Notes: generated by a model from the letters alone, not told the origin. Shown: positions 1 to 11,598, counted from the first letter of the stretch. The stretch is DNA of 64,000 bases from Saccharomyces uvarum (GCA_947243795.1 OX365933.1:124001-188000), one strand, 5' to 3'. Program-made: numbers and translations.

Positions 1-140
1 AAGTCATTAACTTGGGTGATGGAAAAGGCAGAATCATTGGCAAATATGTAAAACTGAAAGATAGAGATGTAATGAAGTCCATTGAAACTGTTAATGCTAA
101 ACATTCCAAAAGAAGGGAGAAAAAGCTAAATAATGTGTAA
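1..140 (+). CDS. DEG1: 3' end of a gene, probably tRNA pseudouridine synthase Deg1/Pus3 (partial)
   Basis: An open frame enters the window and ends at TAA 138-140. It encodes 45 visible C-terminal residues, rich in Lys/Arg and ending REKKLNNV. No catalytic motif lies in this piece, so the name rests on position: in S. cerevisiae DEG1 is the gene immediately left of CEN6 and is transcribed towards it, and here CEN6 follows 110 bp downstream with LOC1 beyond. Deg1 makes pseudouridine at positions 38/39 of tRNAs. The visible part (an IGKY-type segment followed by a basic tail) is compatible with a TruA-family C-terminus but is not diagnostic. The 5' part is outside the window. Confidence 0.6.
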   Translation, partial: VINLGDGKGRIIGKYVKLKDRDVMKSIETVNAKHSKRREKKLNNV

Positions 141-250
141 ATCATTTACTGTAAAATAATGAACACCTTGCAAATGTATAATACCTAATCATATATACTA
201 AATCATATAAATAATTAAATCGTGATTATTATCTATATTTTATAATCAAT

Positions 251-368
251 ATCACGTGCATGTTTTATTTGAAGTATATTTTATATTTTTAACTATGAAT
301 ATTATATTATATATTTATACAAAAATATAGTTTAAATATTTTATGGTTATGCGTTCCGAAGCAGAATA
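251..368 (+). other. CEN6: Point centromere CEN6 (CDEI-CDEII-CDEIII)
   Basis: All three elements of a budding-yeast point centromere are readable in order. CDEI is the Cbf1 octamer ATCACGTG at 251-258. CDEII is an 85-bp stretch (259-343) with only 8 G/C bases, about 91% A+T. CDEIII is the 25-bp CBF3 site at 344-368, with the essential CCG at 356-358 inside TTCCGAA. The total length of about 118 bp matches known Saccharomyces CENs. CDEIII differs from the consensus at a few non-core positions but keeps the invariant centre. It sits between the presumed DEG1 end and LOC1, the expected place for CEN6, and directs assembly of the single-microtubule kinetochore. Confidence 0.96.
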
Positions 369-1380
<1,012 letters not shown>

Positions 1381-1528
1381 TATTTCGGCTCATTTTAAAT
1401 AGCATATATATGCCCTGCTGTACACTATGTAAGACTCGAACACCAAACTTTATAGGTTATTCTTTGTAGAGCCATCACTATCATATCGAAGCCAATGCCA
1501 CGATAAGTGTAGTTCATAGTCAGTAATA

Positions 1529-1535
1529 CGGGTAA
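1529..1535 (-). promoter_or_regulatory. Reb1-type site upstream of NIC96
   Basis: CGGGTAA, the reverse complement of the Reb1 core TTACCCG, lies about 140 bp upstream of the NIC96 ATG, in the usual nucleosome-depleted position. The match is by sequence only. Confidence 0.5.
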
Positions 1536-1673
1536 CCGTAATTAGCCCAAATTTTTTCAAAATTACAAGAATCCAACTTTTTTCCTAAGCAATTCAAATG
1601 CATTGATTGATTTACTAAAAGGAAGTAGCCAAGCAACAGTGGTAAAGGAAAGCCATTGAAGGAGCAAGTGAAT

Positions 1674-4193
1674 ATGTTGGGAACGCTACGTGGAAATCAG
1701 GCACATGCAAGTACCCAAAAAGGTGCTAATAAAAAGTTAAACGAACTTTTGGAGTCATGTGATAATTTACCGTCTGCATCCTCTGAATTGGGTTCCATCC
1801 AGGTCAGTATTAATGAATTGAGAAGACGTGTTTTCCAATTGAAAAATAAAAAGAAAGTCACCAATGACTATACCAAAGCCCATTACTTGCTGGCTAACAG
1901 TGGCTTGACATTTGAGGATGTTGACTCCTTTATCAAAGACTTGCAAACAAAGCAGTTTTTGGAACAAAATGCCCCCAAGAAAATTGAAGGTGAGGAACTG
2001 GAGTTCTACTTAAAAACTAAAAAGGACGAAAACATTCTAATGTCTATCGAGCAACTTTTAACTGGCGCTACAAAGGATTTTGATAATTTTATCAATCAAA
2101 ATTTGAATCTTGATTGGTCTCAGCATAAGGATGAAGTTATGAAGAATTTTGGTATCCTTGTACAAGATAAGAAGACCCTTGACCACAGAGAATCTATAAG
2201 TTCTTTGGATCCAAAGCTTCCAAGCTGGGGTAATAAAGATAATAACATTTTGAACAGCAACGAATCAAGATTAAATGTCAATGAAAATAATATTCTTAGA
2301 GAAAAATTCGAAAATTATGCTAGAATTGTGTTTCAACTTAACAATAGTAGACAAGCAAATGGAAATTATGATATAGCCAACGAGTTCATCTCAATATTAT
2401 CTTCTGCAAATGGTTCAAGAAACGTCCAACTACTAGAGAGCTGGAGAATATTAGAATCTATGAAAAGTAAAGACGTTAATGTTGTTGAGGTTGGTAAACA
2501 GTACCTTGAGCAACAGTTTCTGCAGTATACTAATAATTTATACAAAAAGAACATGAATGAAGGGTTGGCCACTAACATCAATAAAATTAAATCCTTTATT
2601 GATACCAAGTTGAAGAAAGCAGACAAGTCTTGGAAGATTTCCAATTTAACTGTCATAAATGGCGTACCAATATGGGCCTTAATATTCTATCTATTAAGGG
2701 CCGGTCTGATCAAAGAAGCATTGGAAGTTTTGGTAGACAACAAGGCTAATATCAAAAAAGTGGAACAGTCATTCTTGACTTATTTCAGAGCATATGCTTC
2801 TTCGAAGGACCATGGCTTACCGGTTGAATATTCCGCCAAACTTCACACCGAGTACAATCAACACATCAAAAGTTCTCTAGATGGCGATCCTTATCGTTTG
2901 GCCGTTTATAAATTAATTGGGAGATGTGACTTAAGTAGAAAAAACATTCCTGCAGTTACCTTAAGCATTGAAGATTGGTTATGGATGCATCTCATGCTAA
3001 TTAAAGAAAGTGATACAGATAATGACCCTATTTATGAAAGGTATTGTTTGGAAGATTTCCAAAACATTGTAATATCGTATGGGCCATCCCGCTTCTCAAA
3101 CTATTATTTACAAACGCTATTGTTAAGTGGGCTCTATGGATTAGCAATTGATTACACGTATACATTCAGTGAAATGGATGCGGTACATTTAGCCATAGGG
3201 TTAGCAAGCTTGAAGCTATTTAAGATTGATAGTTCTACACGTTTGGCGAAAAAAACAAAGAGAGACATCAGGTTTGCAAATATACTAGCTAATTACACCA
3301 AATCTTTTAGATACTCGGATCCAAGAGTTGCTGTGGAATATTTGGTTTTGATTACACTAAATGAAAGACCATCTGACATTGAACTATGTCACGAGGCCCT
3401 AAGAGAGTTAGTATTAGAAACTAAGGAGTTTGCCGTTCTTTTGGGTAAAGTTGGACGTGATGGGGCCAGAATACCAGGGGTAATTGAAGAAAGACAACCT
3501 TTGTTACGCGTTCGAGATGAAAGGGAATTTCTGCATACAATTACCGAGCAAGCAGCAAGAAGGGCTGATGAAGACGGTAGAATTTATGACAGTATCCTAT
3601 TGTATCAACTCGCTGAAGAATATGATATTGTTATTACACTTGTCAACAGCTTACTAAGTGACACGCTCAGCGCGTCAGAATTGGACCAACCGTTGATTGG
3701 ACCAGATGATAACAGTGAAAGTAACTCTGTTTTGCTGGCCAGAAGGATGGCCTCTATATATTTTGATAATGTCGGTATATCGAAGCAGATCCACATTAGA
3801 AATAAAGAAAATTGCATGTTGCTTTTGAACATTTCCAGAATTAGGGAACTATATATTGATAGGCAATGGCAAGAAACATTGTCGCAAATGGAATTATTGG
3901 ACTTACTCCCCTTTACAGACGAACTGTCAGCTAGAAAGAAGGCGCAGGACTTTTCTAGTCTAGATGATAACATTGTAAAAAATATTCCAAACTTGTTAAT
4001 TATCACGCTGAACTGTATATCGAACATGGTTCATACTTTGAACGGTAGCAAATATCAAACGTCCACCAAAGGCCAGCAAATCGATTCGTTGAAAAATGTT
4101 GGGAGACAATGTATGATTTATGCTGGTATGATCCAATACAGAATGCCAAGGGAAACCTACAGCACCTTGATCAATATAGACGTCTCTCTATAA
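1674..4193 (+). CDS. NIC96: Linker nucleoporin Nic96
   Basis: The product is 839 aa, the same length as S. cerevisiae Nic96. The N-terminus begins MLGTLRGNQ and carries a short heptad-type segment (about residues 40-70, SSELGSIQVSINELRRRVF) that in the family recruits the Nsp1-Nup57-Nup49 channel trimer. The remainder from about residue 200 is an all-helical ancestral-coatomer (ACE1) solenoid, for example the DPYRLAVYKLIGRCDLS and YYLQTLLLSGLYGLAIDY segments. It is the scaffold component linking inner ring and channel of the nuclear pore and is essential in yeast. The frame is open six codons further upstream (ATG at 1656). I chose 1674 because it gives the conserved N-terminus and length. 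A Reb1-type site lies upstream. Confidence 0.97.
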   Translation: MLGTLRGNQAHASTQKGANKKLNELLESCDNLPSASSELGSIQVSINELRRRVFQLKNKKKVTNDYTKAHYLLANSGLTFEDVDSFIKDLQTKQFLEQNAPKKIEGEELEFYLKTKKDENILMSIEQLLTGATKDFDNFINQNLNLDWSQHKDEVMKNFGILVQDKKTLDHRESISSLDPKLPSWGNKDNNILNSNESRLNVNENNILREKFENYARIVFQLNNSRQANGNYDIANEFISILSSANGSRNVQLLESWRILESMKSKDVNVVEVGKQYLEQQFLQYTNNLYKKNMNEGLATNINKIKSFIDTKLKKADKSWKISNLTVINGVPIWALIFYLLRAGLIKEALEVLVDNKANIKKVEQSFLTYFRAYASSKDHGLPVEYSAKLHTEYNQHIKSSLDGDPYRLAVYKLIGRCDLSRKNIPAVTLSIEDWLWMHLMLIKESDTDNDPIYERYCLEDFQNIVISYGPSRFSNYYLQTLLLSGLYGLAIDYTYTFSEMDAVHLAIGLASLKLFKIDSSTRLAKKTKRDIRFANILANYTKSFRYSDPRVAVEYLVLITLNERPSDIELCHEALRELVLETKEFAVLLGKVGRDGARIPGVIEERQPLLRVRDEREFLHTITEQAARRADEDGRIYDSILLYQLAEEYDIVITLVNSLLSDTLSASELDQPLIGPDDNSESNSVLLARRMASIYFDNVGISKQIHIRNKENCMLLLNISRIRELYIDRQWQETLSQMELLDLLPFTDELSARKKAQDFSSLDDNIVKNIPNLLIITLNCISNMVHTLNGSKYQTSTKGQQIDSLKNVGRQCMIYAGMIQYRMPRETYSTLINIDVSL

Positions 4194-4336
4194 TATCTTT
4201 TCCAAATGTTGTATAATTTTAGTTTATATCTATATATAGGTATGCGCGCATATATAGTAAAAGTATTAAAGTGAATAATACAAAAATGCGATTTCCTGTT
4301 TAGTTCTCCTTTCTCTTCGTCTTTCATTGCGATACT

Positions 4337-4804
4337 CTAGTCCTTCTTTTCTTGCTGCTTCCGTCTATATTCAGAATAATCAGGTTGGAATTCATAGGCG
4401 TTGGGGCTATATGATCTCTTTTTCTCTAGTTTACGATGACGTCTTTCCGATCTTCTTCTTCTGCGTTCGTCGAAGTCAAGATCCCTTTCATTTTCAGACT
4501 CTGATGATGACGAAGTAGATGATGAAGATCCATCATGATCTGACGGATGGTTGCACTCCTCTTCAGCCTCTTCTTGCGGATGGAAAATACAGCAGATCTT
4601 GGTTTTTTTTTTATTCATATTCTCATTATCGACCACACTTTCCTCCCATCTCACATTGTGCCTCGTGGACCTTGCCTCTTGAGTTCTTGTGGGTTCTTGT
4701 GTAGCTCGCAGTTGCAAAACTGCCGGTACCTCTTCCACACTTATCGTCCGGGACCCCTCCGTCTGTTGTTGTTCCGATCCCATATTCGTTTGGTTTCTAT
4801 TCAT
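4337..4804 (-). CDS. YPI1: Protein phosphatase 1 (Glc7) regulator Ypi1
   Basis: The product is 155 aa, equal in length to S. cerevisiae Ypi1, and is an inhibitor-3-type protein. Visible are the PP1-docking RVxW-type motif NVRW at residues 50-53, the family-specific [11 protein letters not shown] block at 66-76, an acidic Ser-rich stretch at about 85-108, and a very basic [12 protein letters not shown] segment at about 114-125. Family knowledge: Ypi1 binds Glc7 together with Sds22, controls its nuclear pool and is essential. It is convergent with NIC96 (about 140 bp between stops) and divergent from RPN11, sharing the 270-bp region 4805-5073. Confidence 0.96.
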   Translation of the reverse strand: MNRNQTNMGSEQQQTEGSRTISVEEVPAVLQLRATQEPTRTQEARSTRHNVRWEESVVDNENMNKKKTKICCIFHPQEEAEEECNHPSDHDGSSSSTSSSSESENERDLDFDERRRRRSERRHRKLEKKRSYSPNAYEFQPDYSEYRRKQQEKKD

Positions 4805-4948
4805 TCTTGCACAACTAACTGATGGCTATCCTCGCACCCACTAGCTCTCAACAACTGTTTGGGCCCATACTCTTAGTCAGTTTCCAATGATTATTATGGC
4901 CCCCTGTTTATGCTGGAGCGCACGTCGCTGATGATTTCGGGCCTTCAA

Positions 4949-4957
4949 GGTGGCAAA
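4949..4957 (+). promoter_or_regulatory. PACE element (Rpn4 site) of RPN11
   Basis: An exact GGTGGCAAA lies 117 bp upstream of the RPN11 ATG. This is the proteasome-associated control element bound by Rpn4, found before most yeast proteasome genes, so RPN11 is probably in the proteasome-stress regulon. Confidence 0.9.
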
Positions 4958-5073
4958 TTTCACAAGAGAAAGCCTTTAATTTAAGAGTCAATTAAGAATT
5001 GGCGATCTTACACTGTGCAAAGGGCAGGAGATCGTACGCTAGAGGGGACTAAAGTAAGAGAAGAAGAAGCACA

Positions 5074-5994
5074 ATGGAGAGACTACAAAGATTAATGATG
5101 AACAGTAAGGTGGGGTCGGCAGACACCGGCCGCGACGATACAAAAGAGACCGTTTATATCTCTTCGATTGCACTTTTGAAGATGCTGAAACATGGTAGAG
5201 CAGGTGTTCCCATGGAAGTTATGGGGTTAATGTTGGGTGAGTTTGTTGACGATTATACTGTCAACGTTGTGGATGTGTTTGCCATGCCTCAATCGGGTAC
5301 TGGTGTTTCCGTTGAAGCTGTGGATGATGTTTTCCAAGCTAAGATGATGGATATGCTAAAGCAAACGGGTAGAGACCAAATGGTCGTTGGGTGGTACCAT
5401 TCACATCCTGGGTTCGGTTGTTGGCTATCTTCAGTAGATGTTAACACTCAAAAATCCTTTGAGCAATTGAACAGCAGAGCTGTAGCTGTCGTTGTTGACC
5501 CTATCCAATCCGTGAAAGGGAAGGTCGTCATTGATGCCTTTAGGTTGATTGACACAGGCGCATTGATAAATAATCTGGAACCTAGACAGACAACATCCAA
5601 CACAGGTCTATTGAACAAGGCTAATATTCAAGCTTTGATTCACGGTCTGAATAGACATTATTATTCATTAAATATTGATTATCACAAGACCCCACAAGAG
5701 ACCAAGATGTTGATGAACTTGCATAAAGAGCAATGGCAATCCGGTCTAAAGATGTACGATTACGAAGAAAAGGAAGAGTCTAACTTGGCTGCGACAAAGA
5801 GCATGGTTAAGATAGCCGAACAATACTCAAAGAGAATAGAAGAGGAGAAGGAATTGAGTGAGGAGGAACTTAAGACAAGGTATGTTGGTAGACAGGATCC
5901 GAAAAAACATCTTTCTGAAACAGCTGATGAAACCCTGGAAAATAACATTGTTTCTGTGCTGACGGCGGGCGTGAATTCGGTGGCAATTAAATAG
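5074..5994 (+). CDS. RPN11: 26S proteasome lid deubiquitinase Rpn11
   Basis: The product is 306 aa, the same as S. cerevisiae. The MPN+/JAMM zinc metalloprotease motif is complete: Glu48 in [12 protein letters not shown], then His109, His111 and Asp122 in the block [17 protein letters not shown] (residues 106-122). Rpn11 removes ubiquitin chains en bloc from substrates at the mouth of the proteasome, in a dimer with Rpn8. The helical C-terminus (about 210-306) serves lid assembly. A PACE element in the promoter supports co-regulation with other proteasome genes. It is very highly conserved, with no defect visible. Confidence 0.98.
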   Translation: MERLQRLMMNSKVGSADTGRDDTKETVYISSIALLKMLKHGRAGVPMEVMGLMLGEFVDDYTVNVVDVFAMPQSGTGVSVEAVDDVFQAKMMDMLKQTGRDQMVVGWYHSHPGFGCWLSSVDVNTQKSFEQLNSRAVAVVVDPIQSVKGKVVIDAFRLIDTGALINNLEPRQTTSNTGLLNKANIQALIHGLNRHYYSLNIDYHKTPQETKMLMNLHKEQWQSGLKMYDYEEKEESNLAATKSMVKIAEQYSKRIEEEKELSEEELKTRYVGRQDPKKHLSETADETLENNIVSVLTAGVNSVAIK

Positions 5995-6189
5995 GAGGTC
6001 ACTCTTATAGAAAGTCATTATGCATTAAAAAACTAGAAGCCTTTCAATATATATATATCTATATCTATATCTATATCAATATATACCATAGTGTTTTTTG
6101 AAGTTAAATGAATAGAGTGGGAGAAGGTTCATTCGACCCCAATGCTCTAATAGGAAAAAAAATAGGAATATTAATAGTCCAAGTACCCA

Positions 6190-7539
6190 TCATGGTTCTT
6201 GCTTTTCCCATACCTGTATAAACGTTTCGCTTAGAAACAGGAGTTCAGCTTCCCTTTCTGTTGTATTTATACCATCTATTTCAACCCATTTGTCGTTTTT
6301 GTCGTCATAAAGTTGAGTAATCCAATGACTTCTTTCATCGTCATCAGAGGCGTTCCCGTCTGTAGATGGTGACTTAATAGCCTTATGTACTACGTTTGCC
6401 TTTAAACGATAGTTGGCATATAAAATTTTAAGTTCACTAGAAAACTCTACTATCGTTTGGTTCCTATTCTTGACAGGATGTTCACTACTATTGTCGAACC
6501 TATTGAAATGAAATATTAAAAATTGAGGTAAGTGTGTTAGTTTGAAAACGCTGTTAGCGGAAGGGGCTTTAATATCGCCGAATTTAGCCAATAGTTGGGA
6601 GATACTTATTTGTGGAAGATTATCTACCGTGTTACCATCCTTAAAGGGCGAAAATTCTGGAAGAGTCAAGGTCAAAACCCAAAAAGGCTTCATATTGATT
6701 TTGGTGGTGACAGGCCCATTGCCTTCAGGTTCTTTTCCGATTTGCACAATTTTCACTTTTCCTTTACAAGATTTGCTTGAAATTGATTTCAACTCTTTCG
6801 AAGATGAACATATTCTATTTAATAACCATAAAAGGAAAAACCGTGGGTCTACAAGACTCAAATTCAACCCCTCTTTGACTTTCAAATAGGTGACGAAGTC
6901 ATCCACGGATAAATAATGTTTGAATAATTTCGGCGACCAAATTTTTTTGATGCATATAGATAGCCTTTTGATGAACTCACCTTGATTATCAAAATTGTTC
7001 AAAAGAAAAAAATCACGTAAGGGGTTTATGTGTGATATCAAAAGTAATGCACTATGCGCATAATCGTATGTCGCTGCATTGGTAAACCCTATGAACCCAT
7101 TCAGGTATGCGCGATTGCTTAAATCGAAACATTGTTTGGGGAAGCTTTGTAAGTCTTTGACATCATAAGTTGGATAGAGCGCATACTTGATGCCGTTTAA
7201 CAATTGAACCTTATCATCTTGTAAAATTTGAATATTTTGAGGTAAGATGTAAAATTTCAAATTCGTTAGATTCAAGAAGACATGATGGTTTTCGTTAATG
7301 GAATGGATGAAAGCGGGACTCTTTTCATGTCTTCCCTGATAGTAGTGCCCACACACCAGGCAACAGTACACATTTAGTGGAGATAGTGTGACACAACAAA
7401 TCTTTTCTGAATCGAAATCCAACTTCTCTCTTATCACCGTCTCCAAATAGGCATAGTTTGGTTCTTGAGACTTTACCCTCTTCACTGCCTCTTGTTTCAG
7501 CTCATCTTCAGAATGTCTCCTCTTATTATCGATCTCCAT
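6190..7539 (-). CDS. SAD1: Splicing factor Sad1 (inactive ubiquitin-protease fold)
   Basis: The product is 449 aa. An N-terminal zinc-finger UBP domain with paired Cys/His (CCLVCGHYYQGRHEKS and the following HSINENHH segment, about residues 55-85) is followed by a USP-type domain to the C-terminus. The USP catalytic Cys box is degenerate: GFTNAATYDYAHSALLL has no Cys where active USPs have NxGNTCY. The His box reads SHWITQLYDD. This matches family knowledge that Sad1 (human USP39) is a catalytically dead USP that stabilises the U4/U6.U5 tri-snRNP. It is convergent with RPN11. The T-rich gap 5995-6189 between them has no gene. Confidence 0.95.
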   Translation of the reverse strand: MEIDNKRRHSEDELKQEAVKRVKSQEPNYAYLETVIREKLDFDSEKICCVTLSPLNVYCCLVCGHYYQGRHEKSPAFIHSINENHHVFLNLTNLKFYILPQNIQILQDDKVQLLNGIKYALYPTYDVKDLQSFPKQCFDLSNRAYLNGFIGFTNAATYDYAHSALLLISHINPLRDFFLLNNFDNQGEFIKRLSICIKKIWSPKLFKHYLSVDDFVTYLKVKEGLNLSLVDPRFFLLWLLNRICSSSKELKSISSKSCKGKVKIVQIGKEPEGNGPVTTKINMKPFWVLTLTLPEFSPFKDGNTVDNLPQISISQLLAKFGDIKAPSANSVFKLTHLPQFLIFHFNRFDNSSEHPVKNRNQTIVEFSSELKILYANYRLKANVVHKAIKSPSTDGNASDDDERSHWITQLYDDKNDKWVEIDGINTTEREAELLFLSETFIQVWEKQEP

Positions 7540-7797
7540 TAGGATCAGGTAACTTAGACTAACGGCCCACTAGACAATGAAGCACTTATAGGCTGCTCAA
7601 AAAGGTGCCATTTTTTCCTAATTCGTCATATTATCAAGGTTTTTCAGTTTCTTGGATTTTGCTCACTATACCGAGGAAGGTCGAAGTGACACTTTCCGCT
7701 ACGGCGATTCTTCAGAAACTGTGTCATCTTTTTTCCAGTTTGAGCTGTGGAAAAGTCTGGAGAATACCAGGTTTAAGCCTTATCTGTCGTTGGTTAA

Positions 7798-9402
7798 ATG
7801 TGCCTAGAACCGATCACCCTTGTTGTTTGCGGATCCTTGTCGTTCTACTTATGCTTCGTGAAATATTTTAGACGTAGAGAGAAGTTAAGAACAACTACCG
7901 CAGTGCAAACAAAAGATAGAAACAAGTGCTGTTACAGCAAACAAGAAGAAAAAATGAGTGAACTGGCTAATGTTAACGACGTCCCAATGAAGATAAGGAA
8001 CCACAAGTATCCTGCCAAAGAACATAACTTGAGAGTCAAGGATTTGCTGCTAAAGCGCAATTCAAAGCTATCTAGGGGGTCTACGGCATTTTTCATTGCT
8101 GGTGAAGAGTTAGAAGGAAATAAGTATTGTGACACTACTAGGGAGTACAGACAAAACAGATATTTTTACCACTTGTCAGGCGTTGACATTCCTGCCTCTG
8201 CGTTATTATTCAACTGTAACTCTGACAAGCTGACGTTGTTTTTGCCAAACATCGATGAAGAAGACGTCATGTGGAGTGGTATGCCATTGAGTTTGGATGC
8301 AGCCATGAAAACGTTCGACGTTGATGAAGCTTTACACATGTCTGATTTAGAGTCAAAACTTCAAGATTTGCAAGAATTTACCATTTTTACAACGGATTTG
8401 GACAACATTCACGATAAGAACATTGAAAAATTGCTGACCCCATCAGATTCCGATTTTTTTTATGCCATGGACGAAACGAGAGCCATTAAGGATTGGTACG
8501 AAATTGAAACCATCAGAAAGGCTTGTCAGATTTCAGACAAGAGTCATTTGGCCGTAATGTCTGCTTTACCTATTGAACTGAACGAACTACAAATTCAAGC
8601 CGAGTTCGAATACCATTCCACTCGTCAAGGTGGCCGTTCCCTGGGATACGATCCTATCTGTTGCTCTGGGCCGGCATGTGGTACATTACATTACGTCAAG
8701 AACTCTGAAGATATCGAAGGTAAACATTCCATCTTGATTGATGCAGGTGCAGAATGGAGACAATATACAAGTGATATCACGAGATGTTTCCCAACTTCAG
8801 GCAAGTTTACCGGGGAACATCGCGAAGTTTATGAGACCGTTCTTGATATGCAGAACCAAGCAATGAAATTGATCAAACCAGGTGCTAATTGGGACGAGTT
8901 GCATGCATTGACCCACAAGGTTCTTATTGAGCATTTTTTGAGAATGGGAATTTTCAAGAAAGAGTTCTCAGTAGATGAAATCTTCAAGAGCAGGGCTTCT
9001 TGTGCCTTTTACCCCCATGGCTTAGGCCATATGTTGGGGCTTGATGTCCACGACGTTGCTGGTAATCCAAACTATGATGATCCAGATCCAATGTTTAGAT
9101 ATTTAAGAATCCGCCGTACTTTGAAGGAAAATATGGTTATTACCAATGAGCCAGGCTGCTATTTTAATGAGTTTTTAATCAAGGAGTTTTTAGAAAAACA
9201 TCCAGAAAGATTGGAACTTGTCAACATGGATATACTGAAAAAATACATGTACGTTGGTGGTGTCAGAATCGAAGATGACGTTCTTGTCACCAAAGATGGC
9301 TACGAAAACTTGACTGGTATAACTTCCGATCCAGAAGAAATCGAAAAAATCGTTCAAAAGGGTTTGGAGAAAACTCGTTCCGGTTTTCATGTTATTGTCT
9401 AA
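7798..9402 (+). CDS. Xaa-Pro aminopeptidase/prolidase-like M24 peptidase (YFR006W type)
   Basis: The product is 534 aa, against about 535 in the S. cerevisiae gene YFR006W. The N-terminus starts MCLEPITLVVCGSLSFYLCF, one probable membrane anchor, followed by a basic stretch RRREK. An aminopeptidase-P N-domain covers roughly residues 60-210 (GSTAFFIAGEE, NRYFYHLSGVDIPAS). The M24 creatinase-fold domain follows, with metal-ligand segments LIDAGAEW, TSDITR, YPHGLGHMLGLDVHD, ITNEPGCYF and GGVRIEDDV, so the dinuclear site (Asp, Asp, His, Glu, Glu) looks intact. It probably cleaves X-Pro peptides. Its cellular location is inferred from the anchor only. The far-upstream start is kept because the S. 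cerevisiae orthologue has the same N-terminal segment. Confidence 0.93.
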   Translation: MCLEPITLVVCGSLSFYLCFVKYFRRREKLRTTTAVQTKDRNKCCYSKQEEKMSELANVNDVPMKIRNHKYPAKEHNLRVKDLLLKRNSKLSRGSTAFFIAGEELEGNKYCDTTREYRQNRYFYHLSGVDIPASALLFNCNSDKLTLFLPNIDEEDVMWSGMPLSLDAAMKTFDVDEALHMSDLESKLQDLQEFTIFTTDLDNIHDKNIEKLLTPSDSDFFYAMDETRAIKDWYEIETIRKACQISDKSHLAVMSALPIELNELQIQAEFEYHSTRQGGRSLGYDPICCSGPACGTLHYVKNSEDIEGKHSILIDAGAEWRQYTSDITRCFPTSGKFTGEHREVYETVLDMQNQAMKLIKPGANWDELHALTHKVLIEHFLRMGIFKKEFSVDEIFKSRASCAFYPHGLGHMLGLDVHDVAGNPNYDDPDPMFRYLRIRRTLKENMVITNEPGCYFNEFLIKEFLEKHPERLELVNMDILKKYMYVGGVRIEDDVLVTKDGYENLTGITSDPEEIEKIVQKGLEKTRSGFHVIV

Positions 9403-9596
9403 CTGGTTTTTTTAAAGCGCCTTTCCATATATATGTATACGTATATCTATAATATAATGTAAGTGCAAACGTAATAATGATACACTTCTTCCGTCTCTGA
9501 GATAAGATAAATATACAGGATGTCTGGAAATGAAAAGCAATAGCCATACGGCACATTTCTTGGTCTTTAACTATATAATATAAAATAAAAAATAAA

Positions 9597-9688
9597 TGCG
9601 AATTCTGTGGATCGAACACAGGACCTCCAGATTACTTGACCGAAGTTAATTCTTCAGTCTGGCGCTCTCCCAACTGAGCTAAATCCGC
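9597..9688 (-). tRNA. tF(GAA)F: tRNA-Phe(GAA) with intron
   Basis: The reverse strand reads GCGGATTTAGCTCAGTTGGG at the 5' end and a perfect B box GGTTCGA-type arm (GTGTTCGATCCAC) before the 3' end TTCGCA. The anticodon GAA lies in GACTGAAGA, followed by an intron of about 19 nt starting ATTAACTTCGG. It is in the same place as tF(GAA)F of S. cerevisiae, between YFR006W and YFH7. A T-run for Pol III termination follows on the minus strand. Confidence 0.98.
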
Positions 9689-10323
9689 TTGTATTTGATG
9701 AAAATATATCCTGGTGGATGTATATATATAATTGATGTATTATTGATGAGATTTTATAATGCAGTAGAATACTTTCTTTTATCGTTCTTATTGAGTATTA
9801 AAGATCATCATACAATTTCAATAGCCATTGTATGTCTCCCTTCAAAGATGCTGCTATTTTAGAGCAGCATATTCGTCGTGGCAATTTAGGCTAAGTTTTA
9901 GATAGTTGTCTACAATGTACAACGAATCAATTTTTTCATGGGTTCAGTATATCTATGATATACAGTTCTCCACACGTTCAACGGATTTATTTTGGCTAGA
10001 CAACTAATTGAAGATGCCGTATATGCAAGTGATACACAACGATGCCTTCCGATCGCAGTTACACTAAAAGGCATATCACTGTTTATTCATGATGCCCGTA
10101 GACACCTTATCGTTCATCCCAGGTTTTTTTGTATAGCATCAACAAATTATTCTTTACTGTTTAACCACAAATTGTACTTATTGTGCATTATTTGAATGCA
10201 TTCCTGCTGTATCAAGCCATTACTCTTCTCGGGTAAAGTAATTAAGAGGCCGACTCGCAATATTTTGAGCTGGTACCGTACACTTCAATCCTGTGAAATA
10301 GCAAAGCAAAATCATAACAGAAA
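9689..10323. other. Intergenic region upstream of YFH7
   Basis: About 635 bp between the tRNA-Phe 5' end and YFH7, AT-rich (for example the TA-repeat near 9720). No ORF of interest and no clear LTR was recognised. It presumably contains the YFH7 promoter. Confidence 0.5.
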
Positions 10324-11385
10324 ATGGTTGATACGCATAAACTGGCAGATGACGTACTTCAGTTATTGGATAATCGGATTGACGACAATTACAGGGTTTG
10401 TATTGTTCTAGTCGGTTCACCAGGCTCCGGTAAGTCTACCGTTGCAGAAGAACTGTGTCAAGTTATAAATAAAAGATATCACAGCTTCTTATCGGAACAT
10501 CCAGATGCTATCCAAAACAGTGGTGCGTTGGAAACCGCGCTTGATTTGGTAGGCCCTCTCAAAACGCTCCTTCCAAATGAAATAACTGCTTTGAATAGAA
10601 ATCAGGGGTTGTTCACAGATCACGTCGAGGATGTTAATTTCCAACCAGTAAAGTATCCAGCTTTCACAGCCGATAATAAAAAATGTACTACAGTAGTTGG
10701 TAGGGGTGGTACTGCAAATGCAATAAAAATTGTGGGATCTCCCAATCCGATTAGTTTTGATCAGTTGGCCCTCGACAGTATCGATATCGCTCAAATCGTT
10801 CCTATGGATGGATTCCATTTGTCTCGAAGATGCCTGGACTTATTTGAAAATCCTGAGGCTGCCCATAAAAGAAGAGGTTCGCCACCAACTTTTGACAGTA
10901 ATAATTTCTTGCAATTATGTAGAATTTTAGCCAAGACGTCCCTCTGCAAGGCCCCTTCATATGATAAATCCTGCGCAACGGTAAGTGTGTTTGAAAAAAT
11001 ATCCAAAACTTTTAGCCAAGCGGTTCCAGATATTTTTATCCCAGGTTTTAACCATGCCTTAAAAGATCCAACCCCGGACCAATATTGCATTTCCAGATTT
11101 ACAAGGATTGTTATCTTGGAAGGACTGTATTTACTATATGACCAAGAAAACTGGAAGCAAATCTACCACACACTAGCTAATACAGGAGCCCTACTTGTCT
11201 ACAAGATTGACATAGATTATGGGGTTACCGAAGAAAGGGTAGCCAAAAGGCATCTGCAATCAGGCTTGGTGACAACTCTTCAAGAGGGAGAGGAAAAATT
11301 TCGTAGCAATGATTTGTTAAATGCCAACGATATAGACAGGCATTTAATTAAGGTTGATGATATTATCCACATCCGAAATGATTAG
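10324..11385 (+). CDS. YFH7: P-loop kinase Yfh7 (uridine/phosphoribulokinase-related)
   Basis: The product is 353 aa, equal to S. cerevisiae Yfh7. The Walker A motif GSPGSGKST is at residues 31-39. VPMDGFHLSRR (about 159-169) is the substrate-loop block typical of pantothenate/uridine-kinase-like enzymes, and VILEGLYLLY (about 263-272) is the next kinase strand. An insertion of about 100 residues after the P-loop is a feature of this small fungal family. The physiological substrate is not known. There is no upstream in-frame ATG that would improve the N-terminus. FAR7 follows 190 bp downstream on the same strand. Confidence 0.95.
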   Translation: MVDTHKLADDVLQLLDNRIDDNYRVCIVLVGSPGSGKSTVAEELCQVINKRYHSFLSEHPDAIQNSGALETALDLVGPLKTLLPNEITALNRNQGLFTDHVEDVNFQPVKYPAFTADNKKCTTVVGRGGTANAIKIVGSPNPISFDQLALDSIDIAQIVPMDGFHLSRRCLDLFENPEAAHKRRGSPPTFDSNNFLQLCRILAKTSLCKAPSYDKSCATVSVFEKISKTFSQAVPDIFIPGFNHALKDPTPDQYCISRFTRIVILEGLYLLYDQENWKQIYHTLANTGALLVYKIDIDYGVTEERVAKRHLQSGLVTTLQEGEEKFRSNDLLNANDIDRHLIKVDDIIHIRND

Positions 11386-11573
11386 AAAGAGAAACAGGAG
11401 CTCATATATATTTTTGTAAAATCAAACGTAATGTAAAATATTAAGGTGCGCGAAAGTGAAACGGCATCCTCTATAAACATTTCACAGCCATATCGAGCAA
11501 AAGGAAACCACATTGAGCAAAAGAAAGCCACATCTTTCGATTCAGCGGAAAGGTTATGCCACTGGATTTAACT

Positions 11574-11598
11574 ATGAGTGACCAAATCAATGCTTTGT